A stretch of 64,000 nt of DNA, from assembly GCA_947625985.1 (NCBI GenBank), contig CANQQF010000001.1:52408-116407 (forward strand), written 5' to 3'. The notes under the pieces are model-generated. The model saw only the letters and a program-made list of their open reading frames with translations. It was not told where the DNA came from and did no database searches. The translations under genes and the position numbers were made by a program. This stretch comes from an uncultured Clostridia bacterium (GTDB taxonomy: Bacteria; Bacillota_A; Clostridia; TANB77; CAG-508). Shown here piece after piece: positions 20,501 through 33,200 of this stretch. How positions within the stretch are numbered: the first letter of the stretch is position 1; each line of letters begins with the position of its first letter.

Positions 20501-23500
20501 CTTCTGGCTCATATGTTATTTGTGGTTCTATAACATCATAAATACTTTCTTCAACTATTATTTCTTGTTTTGAATAATTTCCTATATAATCTTTTACATA
20601 GAAATACCATTTTCCTGTTTCTGTTACATATTTTTCTTCTGTAATTTCTTCTGTTGTTGCTTCATCATCTAAAATATTCCATCCTTCTGAATTTTCGTCT
20701 AAGCTATCATTTTGACTATACTGCCATGCAACGATTCCACTTTCATCATCTTTAGCTTTAGCAGTTAATTTTATATTTCCTTGTTCTAACAATTCACTAT
20801 GTGATGCTTCATTAATTACTGGAGCAAATTTATCTATATTGCTAATTTTCCTTTCTGCTATTAACTCTTTACCTTCGTCGTTCGGACCTACATTTCTTGC
20901 ATAAATTGTTGTATTATTGTCTTTAACAATAATTTTTTCATTATATGTATTCCATATTTCCTTATCATAGCTATATTCTTTTCTAAATCCCTCATACTCT
21001 GGGTAAATTATTGATACTTCTACATCTCCATTTGTCCATTCTTCTGGACTTATTTCTATTGATGGTGCTGATACTTGTTCTGTCTCTACTGTCGCTACTT
21101 CTGATTCTATTTCATTTCCTGCATTATCTTGTACTTTTGTTTTTACATCATAAGATGTTCCAACTTTTAATGTATTAAATATATGTATGTTACTCGTATC
21201 GTATACCCAATCTTTCCAAGTGCTATCATTTGTTTCTTTTATAGCATACTGTTTTGTGTTTTCATTAATTTGACTATCATCATCTGTTTGATTAAATGTT
21301 ACAACTAAATCACTTCCCTTAACTTGTGCTCCTGGGATTGTAGATGTCGGCATTGTATTATCTAAATAGAATACATTTGAATTTGCTATAGTTGTATTAT
21401 TATTCTTATCTTTTGCTAAAACCCATAAATACCAATCTGTTCCAGTATCGTTATTCTTAGTTACAACTGTTCCGCTTGCAAAGCTTTCAGTAAATGAATC
21501 TTCTTCTGGTTTTTGATTACCTTGAGTCCATTTATATTTTAGGCTCTCCTCTCTTACTTCTTTATTGTCTGTTACTGTTACCTTTGATCCTTGCTCTTTT
21601 TTATATGTATTATCTCCATTAGGTTCAAATACTACTTTAGGTGCTTCTTCGTCGATATTTTTTTCTTCTCCACTAGGATCCACATATTCATATTTGTCAC
21701 CTTTTTTGTAAATCATATAAAATTGTTCAGATTCTTTTAAAGATGCAATTCCATCTGGTTTAATTCCTTCAATTTCTTTTTCATCTACTATCTTTTCTAA
21801 TAAACCGCTATCTGTTACCCATAAATATGGTGTTGCAGTTTCTCCATTTATATCTATTTCATTTGTTGTTCCTAAATTTATATCTACTTCTTTAATTGTA
21901 TTTTCTCCAACACTTCTATAAACTGTTCCTTCTAAATTTGGTTCTAATTTTGTATTATTTGGATATACATACCTTTCAACTGTTATATCTTTTTTAAATA
22001 CTGGATAAATTGTTTCTCCTGGATTAATTGTAGCTTCTGGATCTGATGGATCTAATTTTTTATCAGGATTTGCTGTATTTTCATAATCTGTTGTCCAGTT
22101 ATCAGCGCCTTTTGTATTTTTATCTTTAATCCACCCTGTTCTTTCTAGTTCTTGTGGAATTATTTTATCTTCTTCTGGGATTTCTACTGGTCCTCTTTTT
22201 ATAGTTCCATCAAATGCAACTCTTGTTTTCTTGTCTGCTTTTCTTTCTGAATTATCTGGTTTAATGTATGTTATTTCATCTACATAAATATATGACATAT
22301 AGTAATCTCTATTTTCCGTTAAATGAACTGTTCCATCTAATTTTACTGTAGTTTCATTATCTGTTTCATTTCCACTAGGTTCTGTGCTATCAGGGTCTGT
22401 ACTTGTTGACCAGTGCCTTGGTTTAGCAGTTTTTCCATCTATCTCTATATTGTCTGGTGTTCCTAAGTTTAATTCTACTCGAATTAATGTTGAATCATCA
22501 AGACTTCTATATGCATATTCTGTAAATGGATTCATTTTAGTATTATTATATATCCATCTATTTATTGTTATTTCTTTTTTGTAAATTGGATATAATGTTT
22601 TATTTGGGTCTAATAATACATTTGGATCACTTGGATCTATTTTGTCACTTTCTGAATTTCCTTTTTCTGGTGCTACTGTCCAGTAATCATTTCCTGTTGA
22701 ATTTTCATCTCTTGTCCATCCATCGTTTGATAAATTATTTGGAACTAATGAGTCTTCTTCTGGAATTATTAAACTTTCACGTTTTTCTGTTCCATCATAT
22801 GCTATATCCACTTTTTGTGGTGCTGTAGTTATTGATTTATCTGGCTTTGCATATGGTATATTTCTTAATGAATGGTAAGACATATAATATGTTTTATTTT
22901 CATTTAAATGTACTATGCCATTTAACTCTACTGCTGTTTCATTTTCTGTTTCGTTTTTTACTGGTCCTGATACATTAGGTTCTTTATTTGTTGACCAATA
23001 TTTAGGTGTTGCATCTACACCATAAACTTGTATGCTCGTTGTTGTTCCTAAATTTATTTCTGCATTTCTTATTGTATCTTCTTCAACCGTTCTATACATA
23101 TATGCATTTAGTTTCTCTAATTCTACATTTTCATGAACAAACCTTGTTACTGTTATTTGTTTTCTATAGACTGGATACATTGGGATATTAGGATCTATCT
23201 TTGTATCTGGATCAGATGGATCTATTTTTTTATCTGGATCTTGAGGATTTTGAGGGTCTGTTGTCCAAAGTTTATCTCCCTCTTTATCTTTATCTCTTTC
23301 CCATTCTTCAATTTCTGGTTCTCCATCTGGTACATTTACTTCTCCTCTTTTTTCTGTACCATCATATGCCATATCTACTTCTTGCTCAAGCTTGCCATTT
23401 GTTCCATCTGGTTGAGTATATGGTATATCAATCGTATAATTGTAAGACATGTAATATGTCTTATTTTCTGTCAAATGTACCTCTCCATTTAATAAAGCTG

Positions 23501-26500
23501 ATGTTTCATTTATTTTTTCTTCTCCTGTAGGAGCTGGTGCATCAGGTTCTTCACTAGTTGACCAATGTCTTGGCTTAGCTGAAATTCCATGCACTTCTAC
23601 TTCCTCAGTTGTTCCTAAATTAATTGTTGCTGTTGATACTGTATCATCTCTAACACTTCTATAGTGCGTTCCTACTATATCATCTATTTGTTTATTTAAA
23701 TAAACAAATCTACTTACTTTTACTTCTTTATAGTATACAGGTGCATATTCTTTATCAGGATTCAACTCTGTTCCTGGCTTTGTTAGATCTAACCAATCTT
23801 CTTTATTGTCAGAATTCGTTGCATTTGTTGTCCAAACATCTTTAGGTTCTTCTGTTTCTCCTTCTGAAAGTTCAGTTTTTTGTCTACTCCATCCTTCTGC
23901 TTGTAAATTAGCTGGAACTTTTGAGTCTTCTTCTGAAATTACTATATTACCAAATACTTCTCTTCCGTCTACATTTATATAAACATCTTGTTTAAATGTT
24001 CCTGTTGTACCATCTGGCTTCACAAATGGTGCTTCTAATTCATAAATATATGACATATAATATACTGTAGTTTGTGTAACTGTTGTATCTCCATTTAGTT
24101 CTACTTCAATATCAGCATTAGGTTCTTTACTTGTTGACCATCCTCTTGGTCGTGCTGTATACTCATGTGTTCCTTTAGTTACTGTTATACTTTCAGTTGT
24201 TCCTAAATTGACTTTACCTGGTTTTTCTTCATCTCCAATTATAGTTAATTGTGCAGTTAAATCTTCTAATTTCTTATTTCCTCTTATATATCTTTTTACT
24301 GTAATACCTTTATTCTCTGGATTTGGATTATCTGGTGATATCGGAGTTTCTATTTCTGGTCCTTCGACTTCAGATGTTCTTTTATTACCTTCAATATCCA
24401 CTGCTTCGATTCTAGTCTTATTTTCAACTTCTGAATTTAATTTTTGTTGTTCAGTTACTTCTAATTCTAAATAAATCTCTCTATAATCAATTCCTTCTTC
24501 TTTTACTGCATCTATTTCATTTTCTGTTCCTGAATCATAATTTAATATTTGAGTTTGTATTGCATTATTTTTGGTAGCTTTCCATCCATATTTAGTGTTA
24601 ATTTCACTATCTTTCTTTAATTCCATACCTTCAGGAATAGTATTTATTATATTTTGTGCATAACCAGCACCTTTTCCGTCATTATATATTCTTATTGCAA
24701 TTTGAATTACATCTCCATATCTTACTTTATCTTCAATTTGAGATGTTTTATATTGCACTTCTATTTCTTTTGTTTCTTTTGGTTCTATTATTTCTTCTAT
24801 ATCTTCTTCATTTTCATCCTTTTCACTTTCTGTTTCTAGTTTTTTTAGTTCTTTACTATCTGAAGCGTTTATAGCAATTGGTTCTAAATTCTCTTCTTTT
24901 CCATTCAAACTACTTATATATGGTTCTATATGTAAATTAGGTTGTTCTGGTCTAAATATTGTAACTAAAATACTTGATTTATCTGGCTGAATTAGTTCAT
25001 AATTTTCAATATCTGCACCTTCTAATTCTATATTATCAATTGTTACTTCATATGTTCCTGTATTAGGACTTGGAATTGTTCCTGTTCTAGGATATACTGC
25101 TTTTACGTCTTCATTACCAACAACATTTTGTAATTTTCCTCCTACAATACCAACTATATCAGATTTATTAAATCTTCTGTCTCTTCCTTTTGTACCCTCA
25201 ATTGTTATTACTCTTTTAGATATTTCTACTTTTACTGCATCTTCTACTGGTTGTATTAATTTATAATTTTTTGCCTCTTCTTTTGTTAATTTTATTTCTG
25301 GAACTATTACATTATATTCCCCAATATCTTTACTTGGTATTGTTCCTATTTCTGATAATTCAAACTCTACCTTTCCTTCATCTACTTCTTCTAATCCTAC
25401 TAGTTTGCCTCCTTGAATTTCTACTATATTAGTTCCATCATATTCCCTATTTGTTGCTGTTATATCTTCTATATTTATTTCTTTTTGTGTTATTTCTACC
25501 TGTACTTCATCTTCTGATGGTTGTGTTATTTCATAGTTATTAGCTTCTTCTCCTATTAATGTTATTTCAGGAATCGTTACATTGTATTTACCTACATCTT
25601 TACTTGGAACTGTTCCTGTTTCTGACATTACATAGTCTACTTTATCTTTATCTCCCTCTTCTACACCTGTTAATGTACCTCTATGTATTTCTACAATGTT
25701 TGTTCCATTATATATTCTATCTGTTGCCGTTATATCTACTACTCTTACAACATTTTCTTCAGATGGTTCATCAGGATTTTCTGGATTAACTCCTTTCTTT
25801 ACTATTTTTACTTTTACATCTTCTTCTGCTGGTTGTATTAATTTATAATTATGTGCTTCATCCCCTTTTAGAAGAATTTCTTCTATTGTAACAAAATATT
25901 CTCCAACATCTTTATTTGGAATTGTTCCTGTTTCTGGTAGTATAAAATCTACTTTTCCTTCATCTATTTCTTCTATTCCTATTAATCTTCCACCTTGTAG
26001 TTTAACAATATTTGTTCCATCATACTCTCTATTTAATGCTACTATATCGACTATATTTATTTCTTTTTGTGTTATTTCCACTTGTACTTCATCTTCTGAT
26101 GGTTGTGTTATTTCATAGTTTCCACATTCTTCTCCTACTAATGTTATTTCTGGAATTATTACATTATATATTCCTACATCTTTACTTGCTGTAGTTCCTG
26201 TTTCAGCCATTACATAGTCTACTTTTCCATTATCTATTTCACATATTCCTATAATTCTTCCTCTATGTATATCAACTATATTTGTTCCGTTATATTTTCT
26301 ATTTGTCGCTGTTATTCCTTCTATTCTTATTCCTGTCTTTTTAGTTATATTTACTTTTACTGCATCTTCTGCAGGATGAATTAATTTGTAATTTCCAGAT
26401 TCTTCCCCTGTTAACTCAATTTCTTCTATTGTCACATTATATGTTCCAACATTCTTGTTTGGAATTGTCCCTGTTTGTGGCAAAATAAAATCTACTTTAC

Positions 26501-29500
26501 CACTATCTATTTCTTCAACTCCTACTAATTTTCCATTTTGAATTTGTACTATATTTGTTGAATCATATTCTCTATCAGTGGCTGTAATTCCTTCTATTGT
26601 TATTTCCTTTTGTGTTATTTCTGCTTGTACTTCCTCTGATTCTGGTTGAGTTAATATATAATTTTTTGCCTCTTCTCCTATTAATGTTATTTCTTCTATT
26701 GTTACATTATGAGTCCCAACATTTTTACTATCAGCTGTTCCTGTTTTTGGTAATACAAATTCTACTTTTCCATTATCTATTTCACATATTCCTACTAATT
26801 CTCCTCCATATAATTCTACTGTTGTTGTTCCATTATATGGTCTTGTTTTTGCCTCTATATTTTCGATTGTTATAATTTTTTCAGTTATCTCTACTTGCAC
26901 TTCATCTTCTGATGGTTGTGTTATTTCATAGTTTCTACATTCTTCTCCTGTTAATGTTATTTCTGGAATTATTACATTATATATTCCTACATCTTTACTT
27001 GCTGTAGTTCCTGTTTCAGACATTACATAGTCTACTTTCTCATTATCTACTTCACATATTCCTACAATTCTTCCTCTATGTATATCAACTATATTTGTTC
27101 CGTTATATTTTCTATTTGTCGCTGTTATTCCTTCTATTCTTATTCCTGTCTTTTTAGTTATATTTACTTTTACTGCATCTTCTGCAGGATGAATTAATTT
27201 GTAATTTCCAGATTCTTCCCCTGTTAACTCAATTTCTTCTATTGTCACATTATATGTTCCAACATTCTTGTTTGGAATTGTCCCTGTTTGTGGCAAAATA
27301 AAATCTACTTTACCACTATCTATTTCTTCAACTCCTACTAATTTTCCATTTTGAATTTGTACTATATTTGTTGAATCATATTCTCTATCAGTGGCTGTAA
27401 TTCCTTCTATTGTTATTTCCTTTTGTGTTATTTCTGCTTGTACTTCCTCTGATTCTGGTTGAGTTAATATATAATTTTTTGCCTCTTCTCCTATTAATGT
27501 TATTTCTTCTATTGTTACATTATGAGTCCCAACATTTTTACTATCAGCTGTTCCTGTTTTTGGTAATACAAATTCTACTTTTCCATTATCTATTTCACAT
27601 ATTCCTACTAATTCTCCTCCATATAATTCTACTGTTGTTGTTCCATTATATGGTCTTGTTTTTGCCTTTATATTTTCGATTGTTATAATTTTTTCAGTTA
27701 TCTCTACTTGCACTTGTTCTGGTGTTGGTTGAATTAACTCATAATCTTCTGCTCTCTCACCTTGTAATGTTATTGGTTCAATTGATACATTATGAGTTCC
27801 AACATTCTTGCTGTCAGCCGTTCCTGTTTTTGGTAATACAAAGCTTATATGTCCTTTATCTCTATCTTCAATTCCTATCAACTCTCCACCATTTAACTGT
27901 ACGGTTGCTGTTCCATCATATATTTTATTAACAGCTTTTATATTTGCTATTTGTACTTGTTTTTTTGTTATGTAAAATTTTCCAACTTTACCTGTATTAT
28001 ATTCTTGATTTTGATAAACAACTTTTAATTCATAATTATATTCTCCAACATCAATTGGTCTATCTGTTGTACCATCATAGTATTCTACAATTTTTACATT
28101 TTGTGGATTTACATATGTTACACCTTTCTCGGTTCCGTCATAAATCTCAGTATCTTTTGTAACTTCTAATCCTTGTATCAAATCACATATTGGACAACTA
28201 TCATAATCAGAACTATAGCTAGGATGTCCTAATCCCGCTTCACAGTTATAATATGCATTTGTAATTATTATATTTGTTTTATATACATTTCCTGCGTTAT
28301 CTTTTGCCTCAATTTCATATGTACCATTTTTATATATTTTCACCTGATTATGTTCAGTTCCACCTAATTTATCGCCATCAAAATAAACTTCTTTTACTCC
28401 AGATAAAGCATCTGTTGTATCTATATTTACATTTACACCATCTGTCGTTTTTGTTATAAAATCTCCTGATGTTTTTACTACTGGTGCTGTAAAGTCTATC
28501 TTATATGGGCCAAACACTGTTTCATCACTAACATTTCCTGCATTATCATATCCAATAATATGTAGATATCTTTCTCCCTCACCAGTTATAGTTATATCAT
28601 CCTCTGTCTCTTGTATTATATTTCCATAATTACCTTGTGTAGACTGACTTTCATCTATCCTATATTGATATTTACAAAATTCGCTTCCTCCAGTATCACT
28701 ACCTACCATATGAACTGAAGCCGATTTCATCCAGTCGGTATTATGCGGTGTTACATCAATGGTTGGTTGAATTCTCTCAATGTTATTTACTTCTACAGTA
28801 TAATCAGCTGTATTTCCTGCATTATCTTCCAATACAAATTTATAACTATTATTTACATCTGCTATATAAGTAGCTGTACTACTATTTGAATATGAATTAT
28901 CTGGCAGTTTTATTCTTTTCACACCAGATATCGAGTCTGTCGCTTTTACCGTAATTGTTACATTCTGATTCGTCCAATTCGGCGGATTAAGTGTATGTGT
29001 AGCTGTTGGTGGACTAAAATCAGTTTCCACAAAGAAATTTATTCTGACAGAAGGTGACATATTTCCTTTATCATCCATCGCCCAAATATCTAGGAAATGA
29101 TCACCTCTTTGTATATCTGACGGAAAAGTGATTGTTAAAGAATAATTCTTAGCAGATCCATTTGGTGTAAAAGTACCTGGTAAACTTTGCTCAGTTTTAT
29201 TGTCAAAAGCATATTTTACAGTAACAACATCTCCTCTATCTGTATCATTTACTAAACCAGTTATAGGTATTGTTTCAGTTGATTTATATGAAGATTTGGT
29301 TGATGATGTAACAGATAATGTTGGAGGTGAATTTAGAGTTCCTACACCTATTACTGCGGAATAAGTTTGTGTCTCTCCACCTCGTATTGTTCTATTTTTC
29401 CATGAAAAAGCCATACCTGAGTCTGTATTTGTTAATACATTTTGAGTTTTATTGTTCCATAAATTTGCTTGTCTTTGTCCAAACTGTCCAAACCAATATG

Positions 29501-29999
29501 TATCTACATTTGTAACACCATATGTGTTTTTGCCTAAAAATGTAAAAGTATAACTACCTCCATCTGACATTGTAAAACCAATGTCTCCACTTAAATTCGT
29601 TACAGTGGCACTATCATTGTTATTAATCATAATGTCTGAGTGTGTCCCTATTGATATAGTCTTATTAACATTAGAGGTATTTGTTACATTATAAGTAATT
29701 CTGATGTAGCTATTATTACTAATAGGAGTTAATACAGTCTGACATTTAACTGAATCACCTTCTCCATATCCATTTGTTACATTATAATCTGTACTACCTA
29801 CTCTTAATACAGTAGCATATCCATTATTGCTATAAGTAGTTTTAATTCCACCTTGACCTTGTATGTTAAAATTGGCATTTCCCACAAAGAAACCTGTAAC
29901 TGTCAATGAATATGATGGTTTGGATATAACTGATACTATTAACACAAAAAATATTGTAAATATTATTAATATTTTTTTAATGTTACTTTTTAGCCTCAT
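17549..29999 (-). CDS. Giant secreted mosaic surface protein (about 4149 aa), one frameshift at 18623
   Basis: The largest gene here. Reading stops at 18600 after GTAIDMQSRNSWISI. Deleting one G at 18623-18624 (plus strand) restores SGIVGYQYSKDD, matching the repeat consensus, and the frame then runs on to 17549. Order: signal peptide (about 1-31); unassigned beta domain (about 32-230); Ig-like modules; CEAGLGHP...CPICDLI signature (about 590-608); eleven YDG-type modules (about 680-1680), with modules 2-4 and 5-7 almost identical; DUF11-like module (about 1685-1865); five VxRY repeats (about 1900-2780); six long Ig-like repeats with W(T/A)xxxxVTI and GKWYxYVKDxxGN motifs (about 2780-3900); C-terminal domain with NCPHCG. 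There is no membrane anchor. The anchor gene follows by 46 bp. Whether the frameshift is real is unknown; without repair the last 350 residues are lost. Confidence 0.85.
26080..27711. repeat. 813-bp tandem duplication inside the 4149-residue giant gene
   Basis: Sequence at about 26262-26898 recurs at 27075-27711 with one mismatch seen by eye. The rest of the 813-bp unit, back to about 26080, matches with scattered substitutions. The unit is in frame (271 codons) and encodes three YDG-type modules. Confidence 0.9.
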
Positions 30000-30023
30000 T
30001 TACTTAACTTTTTTCCTTTCTTA

Positions 30024-30048
30024 AACATTAAAATTCTATTTTAATGTT
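30024..30048. promoter_or_regulatory. Perfect inverted repeat overlapping the -10 of the 4149-residue giant
   Basis: AACATTAAAAT and ATTTTAATGTT form an 11-bp perfect stem with a 3-base loop, overlapping the TAACAT -10 element and the probable transcription start. It could be an operator or a 5'-end RNA hairpin. Confidence 0.5.
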
Positions 30049-30072
30049 ATCATCTTTATTTTCTACTTTCAA
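30044..30072 (-). promoter_or_regulatory. Extended -10 SigA promoter of the 4149-residue giant
   Basis: TTGAAA (30067-30072), a 17-bp spacer ending in TGA, and TAACAT (30044-30049) on the minus strand. A TCCGTA motif (30114-30119) lies about 42 bp upstream of the -35. The start codon is 45 bp downstream, with AAAGGA unusually far from it (about 14 bases). Confidence 0.6.
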
Positions 30073-30182
30073 TATATTATATTATCCTTCTAACATCACA
30101 CGCTCTAGTATTATACGGATTTACATAGCATCAGTTTTTTACTCTTTGTTATCATTTAGTTTAAAATTTTTTTACATAAAAA

Positions 30183-30215
30183 CAAGGATTCCCCTTTTTC
30201 CTTAGGGAACCCTTA
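30183..30215 (-). terminator. Rho-independent terminator after the 2164-residue giant
   Basis: On the minus strand, AAGGGTTCCC pairs with GGGGAATCCTT and is followed by GTTTTT. It lies 11 bases past the stop. Confidence 0.8.
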
Positions 30216-30225
30216 CTTTCACAGA

Positions 30226-33200
30226 TTATCTTTTAAATTGTAAACGTATTCCGAAAATTCCAATTGCAAAAATTGCAACTATAAACCATATGAATTCGGT
30301 AAAATCTTCTCCTCCTGTTTTTATTGAAATAATCATATCTGATTCACTATAATTATTCGTATCTGATAATTTAGCTAGTGCGTTTTCTTCTGTTACTGAA
30401 TCTAATCCAACCTTAACTTGGTCTATATCTTCATTTGACATTAATACTGCTTGTGAATTCGTCTCTCCAGTAATATCTGCTGCATTACATTGTAAAACTA
30501 ATTCTAAAGTTTGAGTATCTCCTGCATCAATTTCTCCGATGTTTTCATATATAGCATTGTTTCCACTTGCTATCCAACTTGATGAACTTTGTGGTTCTAT
30601 ACTCATTCCATATGGAATAGCGACAATTACTTTTTCTACGTTTCCTGTTTCTTTTCCTTCATTCGCTATATCTATTTGATATGTAACTTGTAATTTTGTT
30701 GAATTAATATTTTTTCTATGTATTTCAGCTTTTGCTAATTTACCATCTGTAGGTGCTACTGTATGATCATAAACTTGAGAATCTCTAATTTCAGCTATTT
30801 TTGTAATATTCTCATCTATTGAAAAGTCTGTACAAGATACTTCCATTTCTAGTATTTCTTCTATTTCAGGATGTTCTTCAACTTTATTTCCTTCGGTATC
30901 TACTATGTCATTTATTTTTGTTATATTTTCTAATTGCGATTGTGGCTCTGCTTCTTCTGTAACTTTTAGTACTAATTGAAGTTCTCTATATCCGCCATTT
31001 TCAGCAGGCTCTATTTCGTTTTCTTCACCATAATCAAAATTTAATTGCTCTGTTTCAACTGTATTATTACCTTCATCAGTCCATCCATATTCTTTATTTA
31101 TTTGATTATCAGGTATGAATTCCAAACCTTCTGGTATTTCATTTATTATCTTTTGTACATATCCAACACCTAAACCATTATTAGTTATTGTCATGCTAAT
31201 TTCAACTTCATCATTAAATCTGATTTTTTCAAGTTGACCTTCATCACCATTTATTGCACTAATGTGAGTTTCTAATTCAAACTCTGGTTCATCAGGTCTA
31301 GAAATTGTAACAGTTATATGTTCTGGTTGAATTAATTCATAATTGTCTATATCTTCTCCTTGTAGTGTTATTTCTTCTATTGTCACTTCATATTCTCCTG
31401 TATATATTTCAGGAATTGTTCCTGTTTCTGGATATACTGCTTTTACGTCTTCTCCTTCAACTACATTTACCAATTCTCCTTCTGCTATTTCTACTACGTT
31501 AGTTTTATCAAACTTTCTATCAACACCTTTTATTCCTTCAATTGTTATATGTCTTTTTTCAATATTAACTTTTACGTAATCCTCTGGAGGCTGTGTTATT
31601 TCATAGTTGTTAGCTTCTTCTCCATCAAGTTTTATCTCTGGTATTACAACATTATATTCACCTATATCTTTACTTTCTGTTGTTCCTGTTTCTTCCATTA
31701 TAAATGTTACTTTTTCTTTATCCGCTTCTTCTATTCCTACCAATGAACCACCACTTATTTGTACAATATTTGTTCCATCATACTCTCTATCAGTTGACTC
31801 TATTCCTATAACACCTACACCATTTCTTCCATATGGATTGCTAGGATCTTCAGTATCTGTTGGTATGTTACTTGGATCATTTGGATCTGGTTTTACATCT
31901 GGTTCTTCTGGTCTTTCTAAATCTTCTGGGTCTGTTGGTATTTCTTGTTCTTCTACTGCTTTACCTTTTTTAGAAATTTTAACTTTTACTGCATCTTCAG
32001 CTGGTTGTATTAATTTATAGTTTTTAGATTCTTCTCCTGTAAGTGTAATTTCAGAAAGAATTACATTATATTCTCCTATATTTTTACTAGGTATTTTTCC
32101 TATTCTAGATAATATATATTTTACTTTTCCAATATCACTTTCTTCTACTCCTACTAGTTTTCCTCCATAAAGATATACTATATCTGTTGAATCATATTGT
32201 CTATTACGTGCTACAATATCAACTATTGTTATTTCTTTTTGTGTTATTGTAACATTTACTTCTTCTTTTAATGGTTGAATTAGTGTATAATTTTTAGCTT
32301 CCTCTCCTTCTAGCTTTATTTCTGATATTGTAACATTGTATTCTCCTATATCTTTACTATCTATTGTTCCTGTTTGAGGTAGTATAAAGTTTACTTTTCC
32401 ATTGTCTATCTCTTCTACTCCTACTAGTCTTCCTCCTTGTAGAGTAACTATATTTGTTGAATCATATTGCCTATCTATAGCTTCTATATCAACTATATTT
32501 ATTTCTTTTTGTGTTATTGTAACATTTACTTCTTCTTTTAATGGTTGAATTAGTGTGTAGTTCTTGGCTTCTTCTCCTTCTAGTTTTATCTCTGATATTG
32601 TAACATTGTATTCTCCTATATCTTTACTGTCTATTGTTCCTGTTTGAGGTAGTATAAAGTTTACTTTTCCATTGTCTATTTCTTCTACTCCTACTAATCT
32701 TCCTCCTTGTAGCTCAACTATATTCGTTGAATCATATTGCCTATCTATAGCTTCTATATCAACTATATTTATTTCTTTTTGTGTTATTTCTACTTTTACT
32801 TCTTCTGGTGTAGGTTGTTTTAATGTATAATTTTTTGCTTCTTCTCCCTCTAATGTTATTTCTGCTATTGTAACATTATGTGTTCCTATATCTTTACTTT
32901 CAGATGTTCCTGTTTGAGGTAGTATAAAGTTTACTTTTCCATTGTCTATCTCTTCTACTCCTACTAATCTTCCTCCTTGTAGCTCAACTATATTCGTTGA
33001 ATTGTATTTTCTATTTACTGCTACAATATCCACAATTGTTATTTCTTTTTGTGTTATTTCTACTTTTACTTCTTCTGGTGTAGGTTGTTTTAATGTATAA
33101 TTTTTTGCTTCTTCTCCCTCTAATGTTATTTCTGCTATTGTAACATTATGTGTTCCTATATCTTTACTTTCAGATGTTCCTGTTTGAGGTAATATAAAGT

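Noticed and set aside
26012..27931. Plus-strand Leu-rich open frames opposite the YDG array
   Set aside because: They are antisense shadows of the repetitive giant gene: no ribosome-binding sites, extreme Leu/Tyr/His composition, and duplicated exactly with the 813-bp repeat.
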